A program made the translations under genes and the position numbers. A stretch of DNA of 64,000 bases. Source: Micromonospora sp. AMSO31t (GTDB lineage Bacteria; Actinomycetota; Actinomycetes; Mycobacteriales; Micromonosporaceae). Of the stretch, positions 53,360-61,803 are shown in pieces. The notes under the pieces are model-generated. The model was not told where the DNA came from and searched no databases. It saw nothing but the letters and a program-made list of their open reading frames with translations. Numbering within the stretch: position 1 is the stretch's first letter; each line of letters starts with the position of its first letter. The DNA is taken from contig NZ_WBKT01000003.1 of the NCBI RefSeq assembly GCF_008868175.1, positions 1 through 64,000 of the forward strand, read 5' to 3'.

Positions 53360-53365
53360 TATATC
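53360..53365 (+). promoter_or_regulatory. Candidate -10 box of the helR promoter
   Basis: TATATC lies seven bases before the rifamycin-associated element and about 138 bases before the helR start codon. If it is the -10, the element lies in the first transcribed bases. A matching -35 is not evident. Confidence 0.4.
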
Positions 53366-53372
53366 GCACCGG

Positions 53373-53392
53373 GGGGCTTGCGGCAAGACCCC
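53373..53392 (+). promoter_or_regulatory. Rifamycin-associated element (RAE) upstream of helR
   Basis: GGGGCTTGCGGCAAGACCCC matches the published rifamycin-associated element (a near-palindromic motif with CTTGC-GCAAG) found upstream of rifamycin-resistance genes such as rph, arr, rox and helR in actinobacteria. It precedes a HelR/HelD-type gene. Induction by rifamycins is known for the family and is inferred here. Confidence 0.88.
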
Positions 53393-53502
53393 GGTGGTGC
53401 CGCAGAATCACCGGCCGAAGCCGTCCACCTGCGCAAACGGGGTGGCGGACCGGCGCCGGTGACCCGGCGGCGCCGCCGCGGCCCCAGATCGGAAATGGTG
53501 CG

Positions 53503-55677
53503 TTGAATCCCCTGACCAGCAGCGTGTTCGACCTTCCCGACCGTCTCTCGCCCAAGGCCGACCCGACCCTGATCGCCCGCGACGAGGAGCACTTCGCGGC
53601 CATGGCGGAGTGCATCGAGCGGTTGGCCGCCGACCTGTCCGACCGCCTCGACGCCGCGCGCCGGTCGCCCGGCGGCAAGGGCCGGCAGGCGTCCGACCGG
53701 GACGAGGAGGTCCGCCGGCTGACCGCCCGGCTGCGCACCCTGCGCCGCTACGGCGTGGACCTGTGCCTGGGACGCATGGTCGGCGCCGACGGCAGCGAGC
53801 CCGTGTACATCGGACGGCGCGGCCTCACGGACAGCGCGGGTCGGCGCCTGCTGCTCGACTGGCGCTCCCCCGCGGCCGAGCCGTTCTTCGGCGCGACCCA
53901 CGCCAACCCGATGGGCCTGGCGAGCCGCCGCCGGTACCGCTGGACGCAGGGCCGGATCACCGACTACTGGGACGAGGTGTTCACCTCCGACGGGTGGGAC
54001 GGGCACGCCGCGCTCGACGACCAGTCCGCCTTCATCGCCAGCCTGGGCGGCAGCCGGTCGAACCGGATGCGGGACGTGCTCGGCACCATCCAGGCCGACC
54101 AGGACGCCATCATCCGGGCCGGGTCCCGCGGCGCCCTCGTCGTGGACGGCGGTCCGGGCACCGGGAAGACCGTCGTGGCCCTGCACCGCACCGCCTACCT
54201 CCTCTACGCCGACCCGCACCTCGGGCACCGCCGGGGCGGCGTGCTGTTCGTCGGGCCCCACCAGCCCTACCTCGCGTACGTCGGCGACGTCCTGCCCAGC
54301 CTCGGCGAGGAGGAGGTGCAGACCTGCACCCTGCGCGACCTCGTCCCCGAGGGCGCCGCGGCGACGGTCGAGACCGACCCGGACGTGGCGCTCCTGAAGT
54401 CGTCCGCGCGGCTGGTGACGGCGATCGACGCGGCCGTCCGGTTCTACGAGGAGCCGCCGGCCACCGGGATGACCGTCACGACCGACGAGACCGACATCTG
54501 GCTGAGCGCCGACGACTGGGCCGCCGCGTTCGACGCACCCGATCCCGGCACCCCGCACAACGAGGCGCGCGACCAGATCTGGGCGGAGCTGCTCACGATC
54601 CTCATGGACAAGCACGACGGCGACGAACCGGCCGACCAGCTCCGCCGGTCGCTGCTGCGGAACCGGGAGCTGCGCACGGCCTTCCAGCGGGCGTGGCCGC
54701 TGCTCGAGGCGACCGACCTCGTCGGAGACCTGTGGTCGGTCCCCGCCTACCTGCGCAGGTGCGCCCCCTGGCTCAGCCCGGACGAGGTCCGGCGGCTGCA
54801 GCGTGCCGACGCCCGGGCCTGGACGGTGTCCGACCTGCCGCTCCTGGACGCGGCACGGCAGCGGCTCGGCGACCCCGAGGCGTCCGGGCGTCAGCGCCGG
54901 CACGACGCCACGGTGGCGGCCGAACGCGCACGCATGGCCACGGTCGTCGACGAGCTGATCGAGGCCCACGCCTACGACGACGGTGAAGGTGTGCTGTCGA
55001 GTCTGCGTCAACTGGACCTCCAGGACGCCCTGGTCGACGAGGCCGGGCTGCCCGGCGCCGACCCGGACCTGCTCGCCGGCCCGTTCGCGCACATCGTCGT
55101 GGACGAGGCCCAGGAGCTGACCGACGCCGAGTGGCAGATGCTCCTGCTCCGCTGCCCGTCCCGGAGCTTCACCATCGTCGGGGACCGCGCCCAGGCCCGG
55201 CACGGGTTCACCGAGTCGTGGCAGGAACGGCTCGAACGGATCGGTCTCGACCGGATCAGCCTGGCCACGCTGACCATCAACTACCGCACGCCGACGGAGG
55301 TCATGGCGGAGGCCGAGCCGGTCATCCGGGCTGTGCTCCCGGACGCCAACGTGCCGGCCTCCATCCGCGGCAGCGGCGTTCCCGTCGTACACGGATCCGT
55401 TTCCGACCTGGACTCGATCCTCGACACCTGGCTCGCCGCGCACGCCGAGGGGGTCGCCTGCGTCATCGGCGACCCGACGTTCCGGGAGACGCCCCGGGTC
55501 CGGTCGCTTACCCCGGAGCTGTCGAAGGGGCTCGAGTTCGACCTGGTCGTCCTCGTCGACCCCGAGGCGTTCGGCGGCGGCATCGAGGGAGCGGTGGACC
55601 GTTACGTCGCGATGACCCGGGCGACCCAGCAGCTCGTCATCCTCACCAGCGCCGGACGGGAGCCCGCCCGGCGGTGA
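53503..55677 (+). CDS. helR: HelR/HelD-type helicase-like RNA polymerase-protecting protein (rifamycin resistance)
   Basis: The 724-residue UvrD/Rep-superfamily ATPase displaces stalled or drug-bound RNA polymerase. Visible are a coiled N-terminal arm (DRDEEVRRLTARLRTLRRYG), Walker A DGGPGTGKTVVALHRTAYLL (near residue 215), the Walker B-type VVDEAQELTDAEWQ (near 530), IVGDRAQARHG, LTINYRTPTEVM and ELSKGLEFDLVVLVDPE. Length and motifs fit HelD-type proteins, and the RAE upstream marks the HelR subgroup that rescues polymerase from rifamycins. The start is a weak TTG at 53503 that overlaps the stop of a three-codon ATG frame (53495-53506); no strong Shine-Dalgarno is present, so the start is uncertain. 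Confidence 0.88.
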   Translation: MNPLTSSVFDLPDRLSPKADPTLIARDEEHFAAMAECIERLAADLSDRLDAARRSPGGKGRQASDRDEEVRRLTARLRTLRRYGVDLCLGRMVGADGSEPVYIGRRGLTDSAGRRLLLDWRSPAAEPFFGATHANPMGLASRRRYRWTQGRITDYWDEVFTSDGWDGHAALDDQSAFIASLGGSRSNRMRDVLGTIQADQDAIIRAGSRGALVVDGGPGTGKTVVALHRTAYLLYADPHLGHRRGGVLFVGPHQPYLAYVGDVLPSLGEEEVQTCTLRDLVPEGAAATVETDPDVALLKSSARLVTAIDAAVRFYEEPPATGMTVTTDETDIWLSADDWAAAFDAPDPGTPHNEARDQIWAELLTILMDKHDGDEPADQLRRSLLRNRELRTAFQRAWPLLEATDLVGDLWSVPAYLRRCAPWLSPDEVRRLQRADARAWTVSDLPLLDAARQRLGDPEASGRQRRHDATVAAERARMATVVDELIEAHAYDDGEGVLSSLRQLDLQDALVDEAGLPGADPDLLAGPFAHIVVDEAQELTDAEWQMLLLRCPSRSFTIVGDRAQARHGFTESWQERLERIGLDRISLATLTINYRTPTEVMAEAEPVIRAVLPDANVPASIRGSGVPVVHGSVSDLDSILDTWLAAHAEGVACVIGDPTFRETPRVRSLTPELSKGLEFDLVVLVDPEAFGGGIEGAVDRYVAMTRATQQLVILTSAGREPARR

Positions 55678-55740
55678 TGTCACCTCGCGGCCCGCCCGCC
55701 GGTCGTACCGGGTGGAGGGACCGACACGGGAGGGGACGAT

Positions 55741-56301
55741 GTGGAGCCACAGCAACAGATCAGGCAGGTGTACGCCACCTCGGCGGCCCGCCTGGTGGCG
55801 CAGGCGTACGCCATGACCGGCGACTACGCCGAGGCGCAGGACGTGGTGCAGGAGGCGTTCGTCCGGGCGCTGGCCCGGCCGGGACGGTTCCGCGAGGTGA
55901 CCAACCCGGAGGCGTGGCTGCGGACGGTGGCGTTGAACGTCGCCCGGTCCCGGCACCGCCGCCGCATGCTGCTGCACGGGCTCGTCCGCTCCGGCCGCCT
56001 CGACCCGGGGCAGCCCAGCGCACCGGCGCTGTCCCCGGACCACGTCGCGCTGGTGGCGGCGCTGCAGAAGCTGCCGCGGACGGCCCGGGAGACCGTCGTG
56101 CTGCACCACCTCGCCGACCTGCCCGTCAGCGAGGTGGCCCTCGCCATGGGCTGCTCGGTGGAGGCCGTGAAGACCCGGCTGGTCCGGGCCCGCCGCGCGC
56201 TGGCCGAGCAGCTCGGCGAGGACGACGACCCCGTCCCGCTGGCACCGGCCGCCTCCGCTGGTGTCCCGACCCGCCCCGACCGGAAGGCCCGCCATGCCTG
56301 A
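55741..56301 (+). CDS. SigE-family RNA polymerase sigma factor (ECF type)
   Basis: The 186-residue sigma factor has region 2 (LVAQAYAMTGDYAEAQDVVQEAFVRALAR, near residues 18-46, then NPEAWLRTVALNVARSRHRRR) and region 4 (LPRTARETVVLHHLADLPVSEVALAMGCSVEAVKTRLVRARRAL, near 112-156). GTG at 55741 has GGGAGGGGA upstream. It overlaps the start of the next gene, a BNR-repeat membrane protein that may be its regulator. Targets are unknown. Confidence 0.9.
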   Translation: MEPQQQIRQVYATSAARLVAQAYAMTGDYAEAQDVVQEAFVRALARPGRFREVTNPEAWLRTVALNVARSRHRRRMLLHGLVRSGRLDPGQPSAPALSPDHVALVAALQKLPRTARETVVLHHLADLPVSEVALAMGCSVEAVKTRLVRARRALAEQLGEDDDPVPLAPAASAGVPTRPDRKARHA

Positions 56302-57556
56302 GCTGAACTTCGCCAGCCTCAACGCGGCCGCCCAGGCCGGGTTCAAGCCGCACTTCGAGCAGGTCGTCGCCGCGGCCCGCCGGCGCCGTCGCCGGCGGCA
56401 GATCGTGACCGTCGCCACGGTCGCACTGCTGCTCGCCGGCTCCGGGGCCGCCGTGGCGGCCCGGTCCGGCGACTCCGGCCCGACGGTCGGCCGGTTCGCC
56501 GCCGACCGTACGCCGGAGTTCATCCCCGCCCCGGGTGGCACACCGACCCCGGGCACCGGCCCGGAGGTCGCCACCGGCCGGCCCGCCGCCGGCGACCTGG
56601 CCCACGTCTACCTGGTCTGGACCGGGTGCCGGGGCTGTCCCCCGAGGTGGGCGGGCACCGACGACGGCGGCCGGCACTGGCGCACCGGTCCGCTGCCCGT
56701 ACCGGCCGACGCCACGGTGGAGCTGAGGGCGGCCGGACCGCGCACCGTGGTGGCCCGCTACCTGTCCCGGTCCGCCTCGGACAGCAGGTCCGCGCGGTGG
56801 ATCGCCAGCGCCGACGGCGGGACCACCTGGCGCGAGGTGACCGTGCGGCCCGTGGACGCCCTACCGGCCGGCTGGCGGGTCCTCGGCCGGCAGCCCGGCC
56901 CCACGTACGACCCGATCATCGCCGCCGACCCGGCCACCGGCGACCTGGCGCAGCTCACCCGTAGGTCGGCCCTGCGCAACGCGGTGGGGGTCGAGAGCGT
57001 GCCCGCCGCGGCCGGTCTGTGGGTCAGCGGGTTCACCGGTGAGCGCACCGAGCACGACGGCCGGATCGTCGGCACCGGCGGCGCCGTGGAGGTGAGCCGC
57101 GACGGCGGGCGCACCTGGTCCCGGCACGAGTTCCCGGACGACCTCACCGCCTCCGACGACATCGGCGGCCCGGCGGTCGCCACCCGGGACGGCCGCACCG
57201 TCTACGCGCTCGGCCGGGTGCGCGGCGCCCTGGTGGTCTGGCGCAGCACGGACGGCGGAGGCACCTGGTCGCGGACCGCCGCGACGGCCCCGGTCGGCGA
57301 CCGCACGATCCGCGCGGCGGTGCGGCCCGACGGGGTGCTGGTGGTGCAGGCCGGCATCTCCGCCCGGGAGAACCCGCTGATGTTCGCCAGTTCCGACGCC
57401 GGCGCGACGCTGCGCCCCGCACCACTGGAGCCCGGCGCCGACCCCCGCCCGCTGCCCGACGGGTACGTGCAGACGGGCTGGCCGGACAGCAAGGGCGCCT
57501 GGCTCTCCACCGACGGCGTCACCTGGACCTGGCTCGACCCGCCCAAGCTGCCCTGA
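56294..57556 (+). CDS. Membrane-anchored BNR/sialidase-like repeat protein, encoded with a sigma factor
   Basis: The 420-residue protein has about 35 cytoplasmic residues, one membrane segment (near residues 36-56; basic RRRRRRR before it), and an extracytoplasmic beta-propeller-like domain. Asp-box/BNR repeats are visible: GTDDGGRHWRTG, SADGGTTWREV, SRDGGRTWSRH and STDGGGTWSRT. Such domains bind ligands or hydrolyse sialosides, but sialidase catalytic residues are not visible. ATG 56294 overlaps the sigma factor's stop by eight bases, so it is coupled to it. An anti-sigma or sensor role is suggested by this arrangement. Confidence 0.8.
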   Translation: MPELNFASLNAAAQAGFKPHFEQVVAAARRRRRRRQIVTVATVALLLAGSGAAVAARSGDSGPTVGRFAADRTPEFIPAPGGTPTPGTGPEVATGRPAAGDLAHVYLVWTGCRGCPPRWAGTDDGGRHWRTGPLPVPADATVELRAAGPRTVVARYLSRSASDSRSARWIASADGGTTWREVTVRPVDALPAGWRVLGRQPGPTYDPIIAADPATGDLAQLTRRSALRNAVGVESVPAAAGLWVSGFTGERTEHDGRIVGTGGAVEVSRDGGRTWSRHEFPDDLTASDDIGGPAVATRDGRTVYALGRVRGALVVWRSTDGGGTWSRTAATAPVGDRTIRAAVRPDGVLVVQAGISARENPLMFASSDAGATLRPAPLEPGADPRPLPDGYVQTGWPDSKGAWLSTDGVTWTWLDPPKLP

Positions 57557-57562
57557 GCGGAC

Positions 57563-57599
57563 CGGGTGCTCCCGGCGGTCCGGCCACCGGGAGCACCCG
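57563..57599 (+). terminator. Hairpin terminator between the BNR protein gene and glnA
   Basis: The arms 57563-57575 and 57587-57599 form a 13-base-pair stem with an 11-base loop. It begins just after the stop of the preceding gene and separates it from glnA. Confidence 0.75.
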
Positions 57600-57672
57600 A
57601 TTCGGGTGTACGCGGGCTCAGAACGGGTAATCCCGGGCGCTCAACCGCCGTGTCGACGTGTCAGGGGGACGT

Positions 57673-59097
57673 GTGTTCGCCAATCCCGAGGAACTGCTGC
57701 GCTACCTCGCCAACGAGGACGTGAAGTTCGTCGACGTACGTTTCTGTGACCTGCCCGGCGTGATGCAGCACTTCAACCTGCCGGTGGAATCCTTCGACGA
57801 CAGCGTCTTCACCGACGGCCTGGCCTTCGACGGCTCGTCGATCCGCGGCTTCCAGACGATCCACGAGTCGGACATGCTGCTGCTTCCGGACGTCACGTCG
57901 GCGTTCGTCGACCCGTTCCGGACGCAGAAGACCGTGGCGTTGAACTTCTTCATCCACGACCCGTTCACCCGGGAGGCCTACTCCCGGGATCCCCGCAACG
58001 TGGCCAAGAAGGCCGAGGCGTTCCTCGCCGCCAGCGGCATCGCCGACACCGCCTACTTCGGCGCCGAGGCCGAGTTCTACATCTTCGACTCCATCCGCCA
58101 CGAGACCTCCGCGCACCAGTCGTTCTACTACATCGACTCCATCGAGGGCGCCTGGAACTCGGGCCGGGAAGAGGAGGGCGGCAACCGGGGTTACAAGACC
58201 GCCTACAAGGGCGGCTACTTCCCCGTCCCGCCGGTGGACCACTACGCCGACCTGCGCGACGCCATGGTCCGCCGGCTCATCGACGCCGGGTTCACGGTGG
58301 AGCGTTCGCACCACGAGGTCGGCACCGGCGGCCAGTCGGAGATCAACTACCGGTACTCCACCCTGCTGCACTCGGCCGACCAGTTGCAGCTGTTCAAGTA
58401 TCTGATCAAGAACGAGGCGTGGGCCGCCGGGAAGACGGCCACCTTCATGCCCAAGCCGCTGTTCGGGGACAACGGCTCGGGCATGCACACCCACCAGAGC
58501 CTCTGGCGGGGCGGTAAGCCGCTGTTCTACGACGAGACCGGCTACGCCGGGCTGTCCGACACCGCCCGCTGGTACATCGGCGGCCTGCTGCACCACGCGC
58601 CCTCGCTGCTGGCCTTCACCAACCCCACGGTCAACTCCTACCGGCGGCTCGTGCCCGGCTTCGAAGCCCCGGTCAACCTCGTGTACTCCCAGCGCAACCG
58701 CTCCGCCTGCACCCGCATCCCGGTGACCGGCAGCAACCCCAAGGCCAAGCGCGTCGAGTTCCGCGTCCCCGACCCGTCCAGCAACCCGTACCTCGCGTTC
58801 TCGGCGATGATGATGGCGGGCCTGGACGGCATCAAGAGCAAGACCGAGCCGCCGGCCCCGATCGACAAGGACCTCTACGACCTGCCGCCGGAGGAGTGGG
58901 GCGACGTCAAGCAGGTCCCCGGCAGCCTGCCCGCCGTCCTCGACGCGCTCGAAGCCGACCACGACTACCTGCTCGACGGCGGCGTGTTCACCCCCGACCT
59001 CATCTCCACCTGGCTCTCCTACAAGCGGACCAACGAGGTGGACCCGGTGCGCCTGCGCCCCACCCCGCACGAGTTCGCCCTGTACTTCGACTGCTGA
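57673..59097 (+). CDS. glnA: Glutamine synthetase type I
   Basis: The enzyme condenses glutamate and ammonia using ATP. All GS-I blocks are present: [36 protein letters not shown], the ATP site, [12 protein letters not shown] and the substrate site [20 protein letters not shown] holds the tyrosine usually adenylylated by GlnE. GTG at 57673 gives 474 residues, the usual length, with AGGGGG five bases upstream; the earlier in-frame GTG at 57658 would add five residues. A terminator lies upstream, so glnA is monocistronic. It converges with an amidotransferase gene. Confidence 0.95.
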   Translation: MFANPEELLRYLANEDVKFVDVRFCDLPGVMQHFNLPVESFDDSVFTDGLAFDGSSIRGFQTIHESDMLLLPDVTSAFVDPFRTQKTVALNFFIHDPFTREAYSRDPRNVAKKAEAFLAASGIADTAYFGAEAEFYIFDSIRHETSAHQSFYYIDSIEGAWNSGREEEGGNRGYKTAYKGGYFPVPPVDHYADLRDAMVRRLIDAGFTVERSHHEVGTGGQSEINYRYSTLLHSADQLQLFKYLIKNEAWAAGKTATFMPKPLFGDNGSGMHTHQSLWRGGKPLFYDETGYAGLSDTARWYIGGLLHHAPSLLAFTNPTVNSYRRLVPGFEAPVNLVYSQRNRSACTRIPVTGSNPKAKRVEFRVPDPSSNPYLAFSAMMMAGLDGIKSKTEPPAPIDKDLYDLPPEEWGDVKQVPGSLPAVLDALEADHDYLLDGGVFTPDLISTWLSYKRTNEVDPVRLRPTPHEFALYFDC

Positions 59098-59116
59098 CGG
59101 CGGCCCGCCCCCGCGT

Positions 59117-60901
59117 TCAGCGGATGCCGTGGGACTGGAGCCAGAGTTCCAGCAGGCCGAGCTGCCAGAGCTTGTTGCTGCCGGCGGCGGCCTGCGCCCG
59201 GTCCGGTTCGGCGAGCAGCTCGGCGACGTATTCGGGCCGGAACAGGCCCCGATCCCGTGCGGCCGGCGCGGCTAGGGCCTCCGTGACGAGGTGCCGCACC
59301 GGGCCGTCGACGTTGCGCAGGGCGGGCACCGGGAAGTAGCCCTTGGGCCGGTCGATCACCTCCGCGGGCAGCGCCTCCCGGGCCACCTCCTTGAGGATCC
59401 CCTTGCCGCCCTGCGCCACCTTGTGTTCCGGCGGGCAGGCGGCCGCGAGAGCGACGAGGTCCTGATCCAGGAACGGGGTGCGCACCTCCAGCCCCCACGC
59501 CATGCTCATGCTGTCCACCCGCTTCACCGGGTCGTCCGGCAGCATCAGGTGGGTGTCCAGGCGCAGCACCGCGTCGAGCGCGGTGTGCGCCCCGGGCGCG
59601 GCCAGCTGCGCGGCGAGCAGCTCACGGCTGGCGTCGTGGTCGCAGGCGTACGCCGGGTCGACCACCAGGTCCAGCTCGGCGTGGCTCCGGTCGAAGAACG
59701 CCTCGGCGAACGCCTCGGCGGCGCCGTCCCGGGGCACCTCCGTGAGGGGCTGGTGGTAGCCGTAGCCGGCGAACACCTCGTCGGCGCCCTGGCCGGACTG
59801 CGCCACCTTGACGTGCCGGGCCACCTGTTCGGAGAGCAGGTGGAAGGCGACCACGTCGTGGCTGCCCATCGGCTCGGTCATCGCCAGGATCGTCCGCCGG
59901 ACCGCCGGCTCCAGGTCGTCGTTCGAGAGCTGGATGCGGTGGTGGTCGGTGCCGAAGGCACGGGCGACCAGATCGGAGTAGTGGAACTCGTCGCCGCTCT
60001 CGCCGCCCCGGCTGTCGAAGCCGATGCTGAACGTCTGCAGGTGGTGCTGCCCGGCCTCGGCGAGCAGGGCCACGATCATGCTGGAGTCCAGCCCGCCGGA
60101 GAGCAGCACCCCGACCGGCACGTCGGCCATGAGCCGCCGCCGCACCGCCGTGCGCAGCGCGTCGCCGACCGCGGCCTGCCAGTCCCGCGCGTCCATGCCG
60201 GCGTGCGCCGGGTCCCGCTGGTAGTCGGGCCGCCAGTAGACGCGCTCGCGGCTGCGCCCGTCGGCCTCCACCACCCGCACGGTGGCCGGCGGCAGCTTGC
60301 GTATCCCCCGCAGGACGGTCCGGGGCGCCGGCACGATCGAGTGCCAGGACAGGTAGTGGTGCAGCGCCACCGGGTCGATGCCGGTGTCGACGTCGCCGGC
60401 CGCCAGCAGCGCCGGCAGGGTGGAGGCGAACCGCAGCCGCCCCGGGGACTCGGCGAGGTAGAGGGGCTTGATGCCGAGCCGGTCCCGAGCCAGCACGAGC
60501 CGGCGCCGCTCCCGGTCGACCAGCACGACCGCGAACATCCCGACGAGGTGGTGGACGAACTCCTCACCCCATTCCGCGTACGCCACGAGGATGACCTCGG
60601 TGTCGCTGGTGGAGTGGAAGGTGTGCCCGGCGCTGCGCAGTTCGTCGCGGAGCTGCGGGTAGTTGTAGACGCACCCGTTGAACACCAGCGCCAGGCCCAG
60701 ATCCTCCCGGACCATCGGCTGGGCCCCCGCATCGGACAGATCGATGATGGTCAGCCGGCGGTGGCCGAGGGTGATCCACCCGTCGTTCCACAGGCCCTCC
60801 CCGTCGGGCCCCCGGGATCGCATCGCCTCGCTCATCCGGGTCACCGCGTGGCCGTCCGGCACGGATCCGTCGAATCGGGCCTCCCCGCTGATCCCACACA
60901 T
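59117..60901 (-). CDS. Asparagine-synthase-family amidotransferase (possibly N-acetylglutaminylglutamine amidotransferase)
   Basis: The 594-residue protein has a class II glutaminase domain with catalytic Cys2 (MCGISGE), SRGPDGEG and NGCVYNYPQLRDEL, and a synthetase domain with the ATP-pyrophosphatase motif LLSGGLDSSMIV (near residue 260). The sequence GHRRLTIIDLSDAGAQPMV and ARDRLGIKPLYLAE are closest, from memory, to the NAGGN (osmoprotectant dipeptide) amidotransferase group rather than housekeeping AsnB. The other genes of that trio are not nearby. Next to glnA it could also be a plain asparagine synthetase. The ATG is on the minus strand, and the upstream 276-base region is shared with a divergent catalase-like gene. 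Confidence 0.82.
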   Translation of the reverse strand: MCGISGEARFDGSVPDGHAVTRMSEAMRSRGPDGEGLWNDGWITLGHRRLTIIDLSDAGAQPMVREDLGLALVFNGCVYNYPQLRDELRSAGHTFHSTSDTEVILVAYAEWGEEFVHHLVGMFAVVLVDRERRRLVLARDRLGIKPLYLAESPGRLRFASTLPALLAAGDVDTGIDPVALHHYLSWHSIVPAPRTVLRGIRKLPPATVRVVEADGRSRERVYWRPDYQRDPAHAGMDARDWQAAVGDALRTAVRRRLMADVPVGVLLSGGLDSSMIVALLAEAGQHHLQTFSIGFDSRGGESGDEFHYSDLVARAFGTDHHRIQLSNDDLEPAVRRTILAMTEPMGSHDVVAFHLLSEQVARHVKVAQSGQGADEVFAGYGYHQPLTEVPRDGAAEAFAEAFFDRSHAELDLVVDPAYACDHDASRELLAAQLAAPGAHTALDAVLRLDTHLMLPDDPVKRVDSMSMAWGLEVRTPFLDQDLVALAAACPPEHKVAQGGKGILKEVAREALPAEVIDRPKGYFPVPALRNVDGPVRHLVTEALAAPAARDRGLFRPEYVAELLAEPDRAQAAAGSNKLWQLGLLELWLQSHGIR

Positions 60902-61177
60902 CCTCAGGGCACCCCCTCTGGCCTGCCGGTAGACACGAACATCGCTTGCCCGTCACCGCCGGACCGGTGGCACGGCCCATGAGAGGCCGCGACTACCCGC
61001 TGCGCGGGTGACGAAACGGGCTCCGAAGGGTGACGCCGGCTTCGTGTGTCACCCCCCTCGGCCGGCTCCCGCTGGGCCCATAGAGGTCATGGGTCGGCAC
61101 ACCGGCGGGCCACCGGGCCGGGAATGGGAGGAGACGTCGACCAAGAACCACTCGTGAACGACTGATCGGAGAAGATC
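60902..61177. other. Divergent promoter region with repeated GGGTGAC boxes
   Basis: It lies between the amidotransferase gene (minus) and the catalase/arsenate-reductase-like gene (plus). GGGTGACG occurs at 61006-61013 and 61028-61035, 22 bases apart, and inverted as TGTCACCC at 61047-61054. No coding sequence is apparent. Confidence 0.45.
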
Positions 61178-61672
61178 GTGTTCCGCCACGACCGCCACTT
61201 GCAGTTCCAGGCCGAGCCCGAGAAGCCCGACGCGCCGTTCGCGATGAAGTTGCAGGAGGTACTCGGGGGCCAGTTCGGCGAGATGACCGTGATGATGCAG
61301 TACCTGTGGCAGGGCTGGACCTGCCGGGTTCCCGGCAAGTACAAGGACATGATCATGGACATCGGGACCGAGGAGATCGGTCACGTCGAGATGCTCACCA
61401 CCATGCTCGCCCGGCTCCTCGAGGGCGCCCCCGCCGAGACCACCGAGAAGGCTGTCACCGACCGCACCCCGGCCCGGCTCACCTGGGACGCGGCCGAGGC
61501 CAGCGACGTCATCGTCACCGTGGGCGGCGGCGACGCCTGCCCCGTCTTCCCGAGCAAGCGGCACGAGGACTGGGCGCTCACCGATCCGGCCGAGCAGTCC
61601 CTCCCCGTCGTCCGGCGCGTCCGTGACGACATCCGCGCCCGGGTCGAGAAACTCGTCGACGGCCTCCGGTAG
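61178..61672 (+). CDS. Chimeric protein: N-terminal half of manganese catalase fused to C-terminal half of LMW-PTP arsenate reductase
   Basis: The 164-residue frame starts as a typical Mn catalase: MFRH...LQFQAEPEKPDAPFA, KLQEVLGGQFGEMTV, PGKYKDMIMDIGTEEIGHVEML and ARLLEGAPAETT. Ligands E35, E66 and H69 of the dimanganese site are in the expected places. From about residue 94 it reads as the C-terminal half of a thioredoxin-coupled arsenate reductase (DRTPARLTWDAAEASDVIVTVGGGDACPVFP, KRHEDWALTDPAEQ, RVRDDIRARV). The catalase half lacks the second glutamate and histidine (148 and 181 in L. plantarum numbering), and the reductase half lacks its P-loop cysteine and has G in place of the first Cys of MGCGDACP. 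It is in frame with GGAGAAG before the GTG. It is likely non-functional for both parent activities, and may be a deletion fusion of adjacent genes. Confidence 0.8.
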   Translation: MFRHDRHLQFQAEPEKPDAPFAMKLQEVLGGQFGEMTVMMQYLWQGWTCRVPGKYKDMIMDIGTEEIGHVEMLTTMLARLLEGAPAETTEKAVTDRTPARLTWDAAEASDVIVTVGGGDACPVFPSKRHEDWALTDPAEQSLPVVRRVRDDIRARVEKLVDGLR

Positions 61673-61803
61673 GCGGCCCTCGTACTCGTCGAGCCATTGG
61701 CAGCCGAGCCACCGACGAGAGGTCACCGCTCGCACGGCAACGTGCGAAAACGGCGGTTCTCGCAGGTGGTGTGGCGTTAGGCTGCAATCGGGCGGGGGCA
61801 GGC

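Noticed and set aside
53017-56574. 1185-codon minus-strand frame across chitinase, helR and sigma factor
   Set aside because: It spans three clear plus-strand genes and intergenic regions and shows no motif.
57658-57672. Earlier GTG start for glnA
   Set aside because: It would add five residues not found in the family; the later GTG has the better ribosome-binding site and gives the usual 474 residues.
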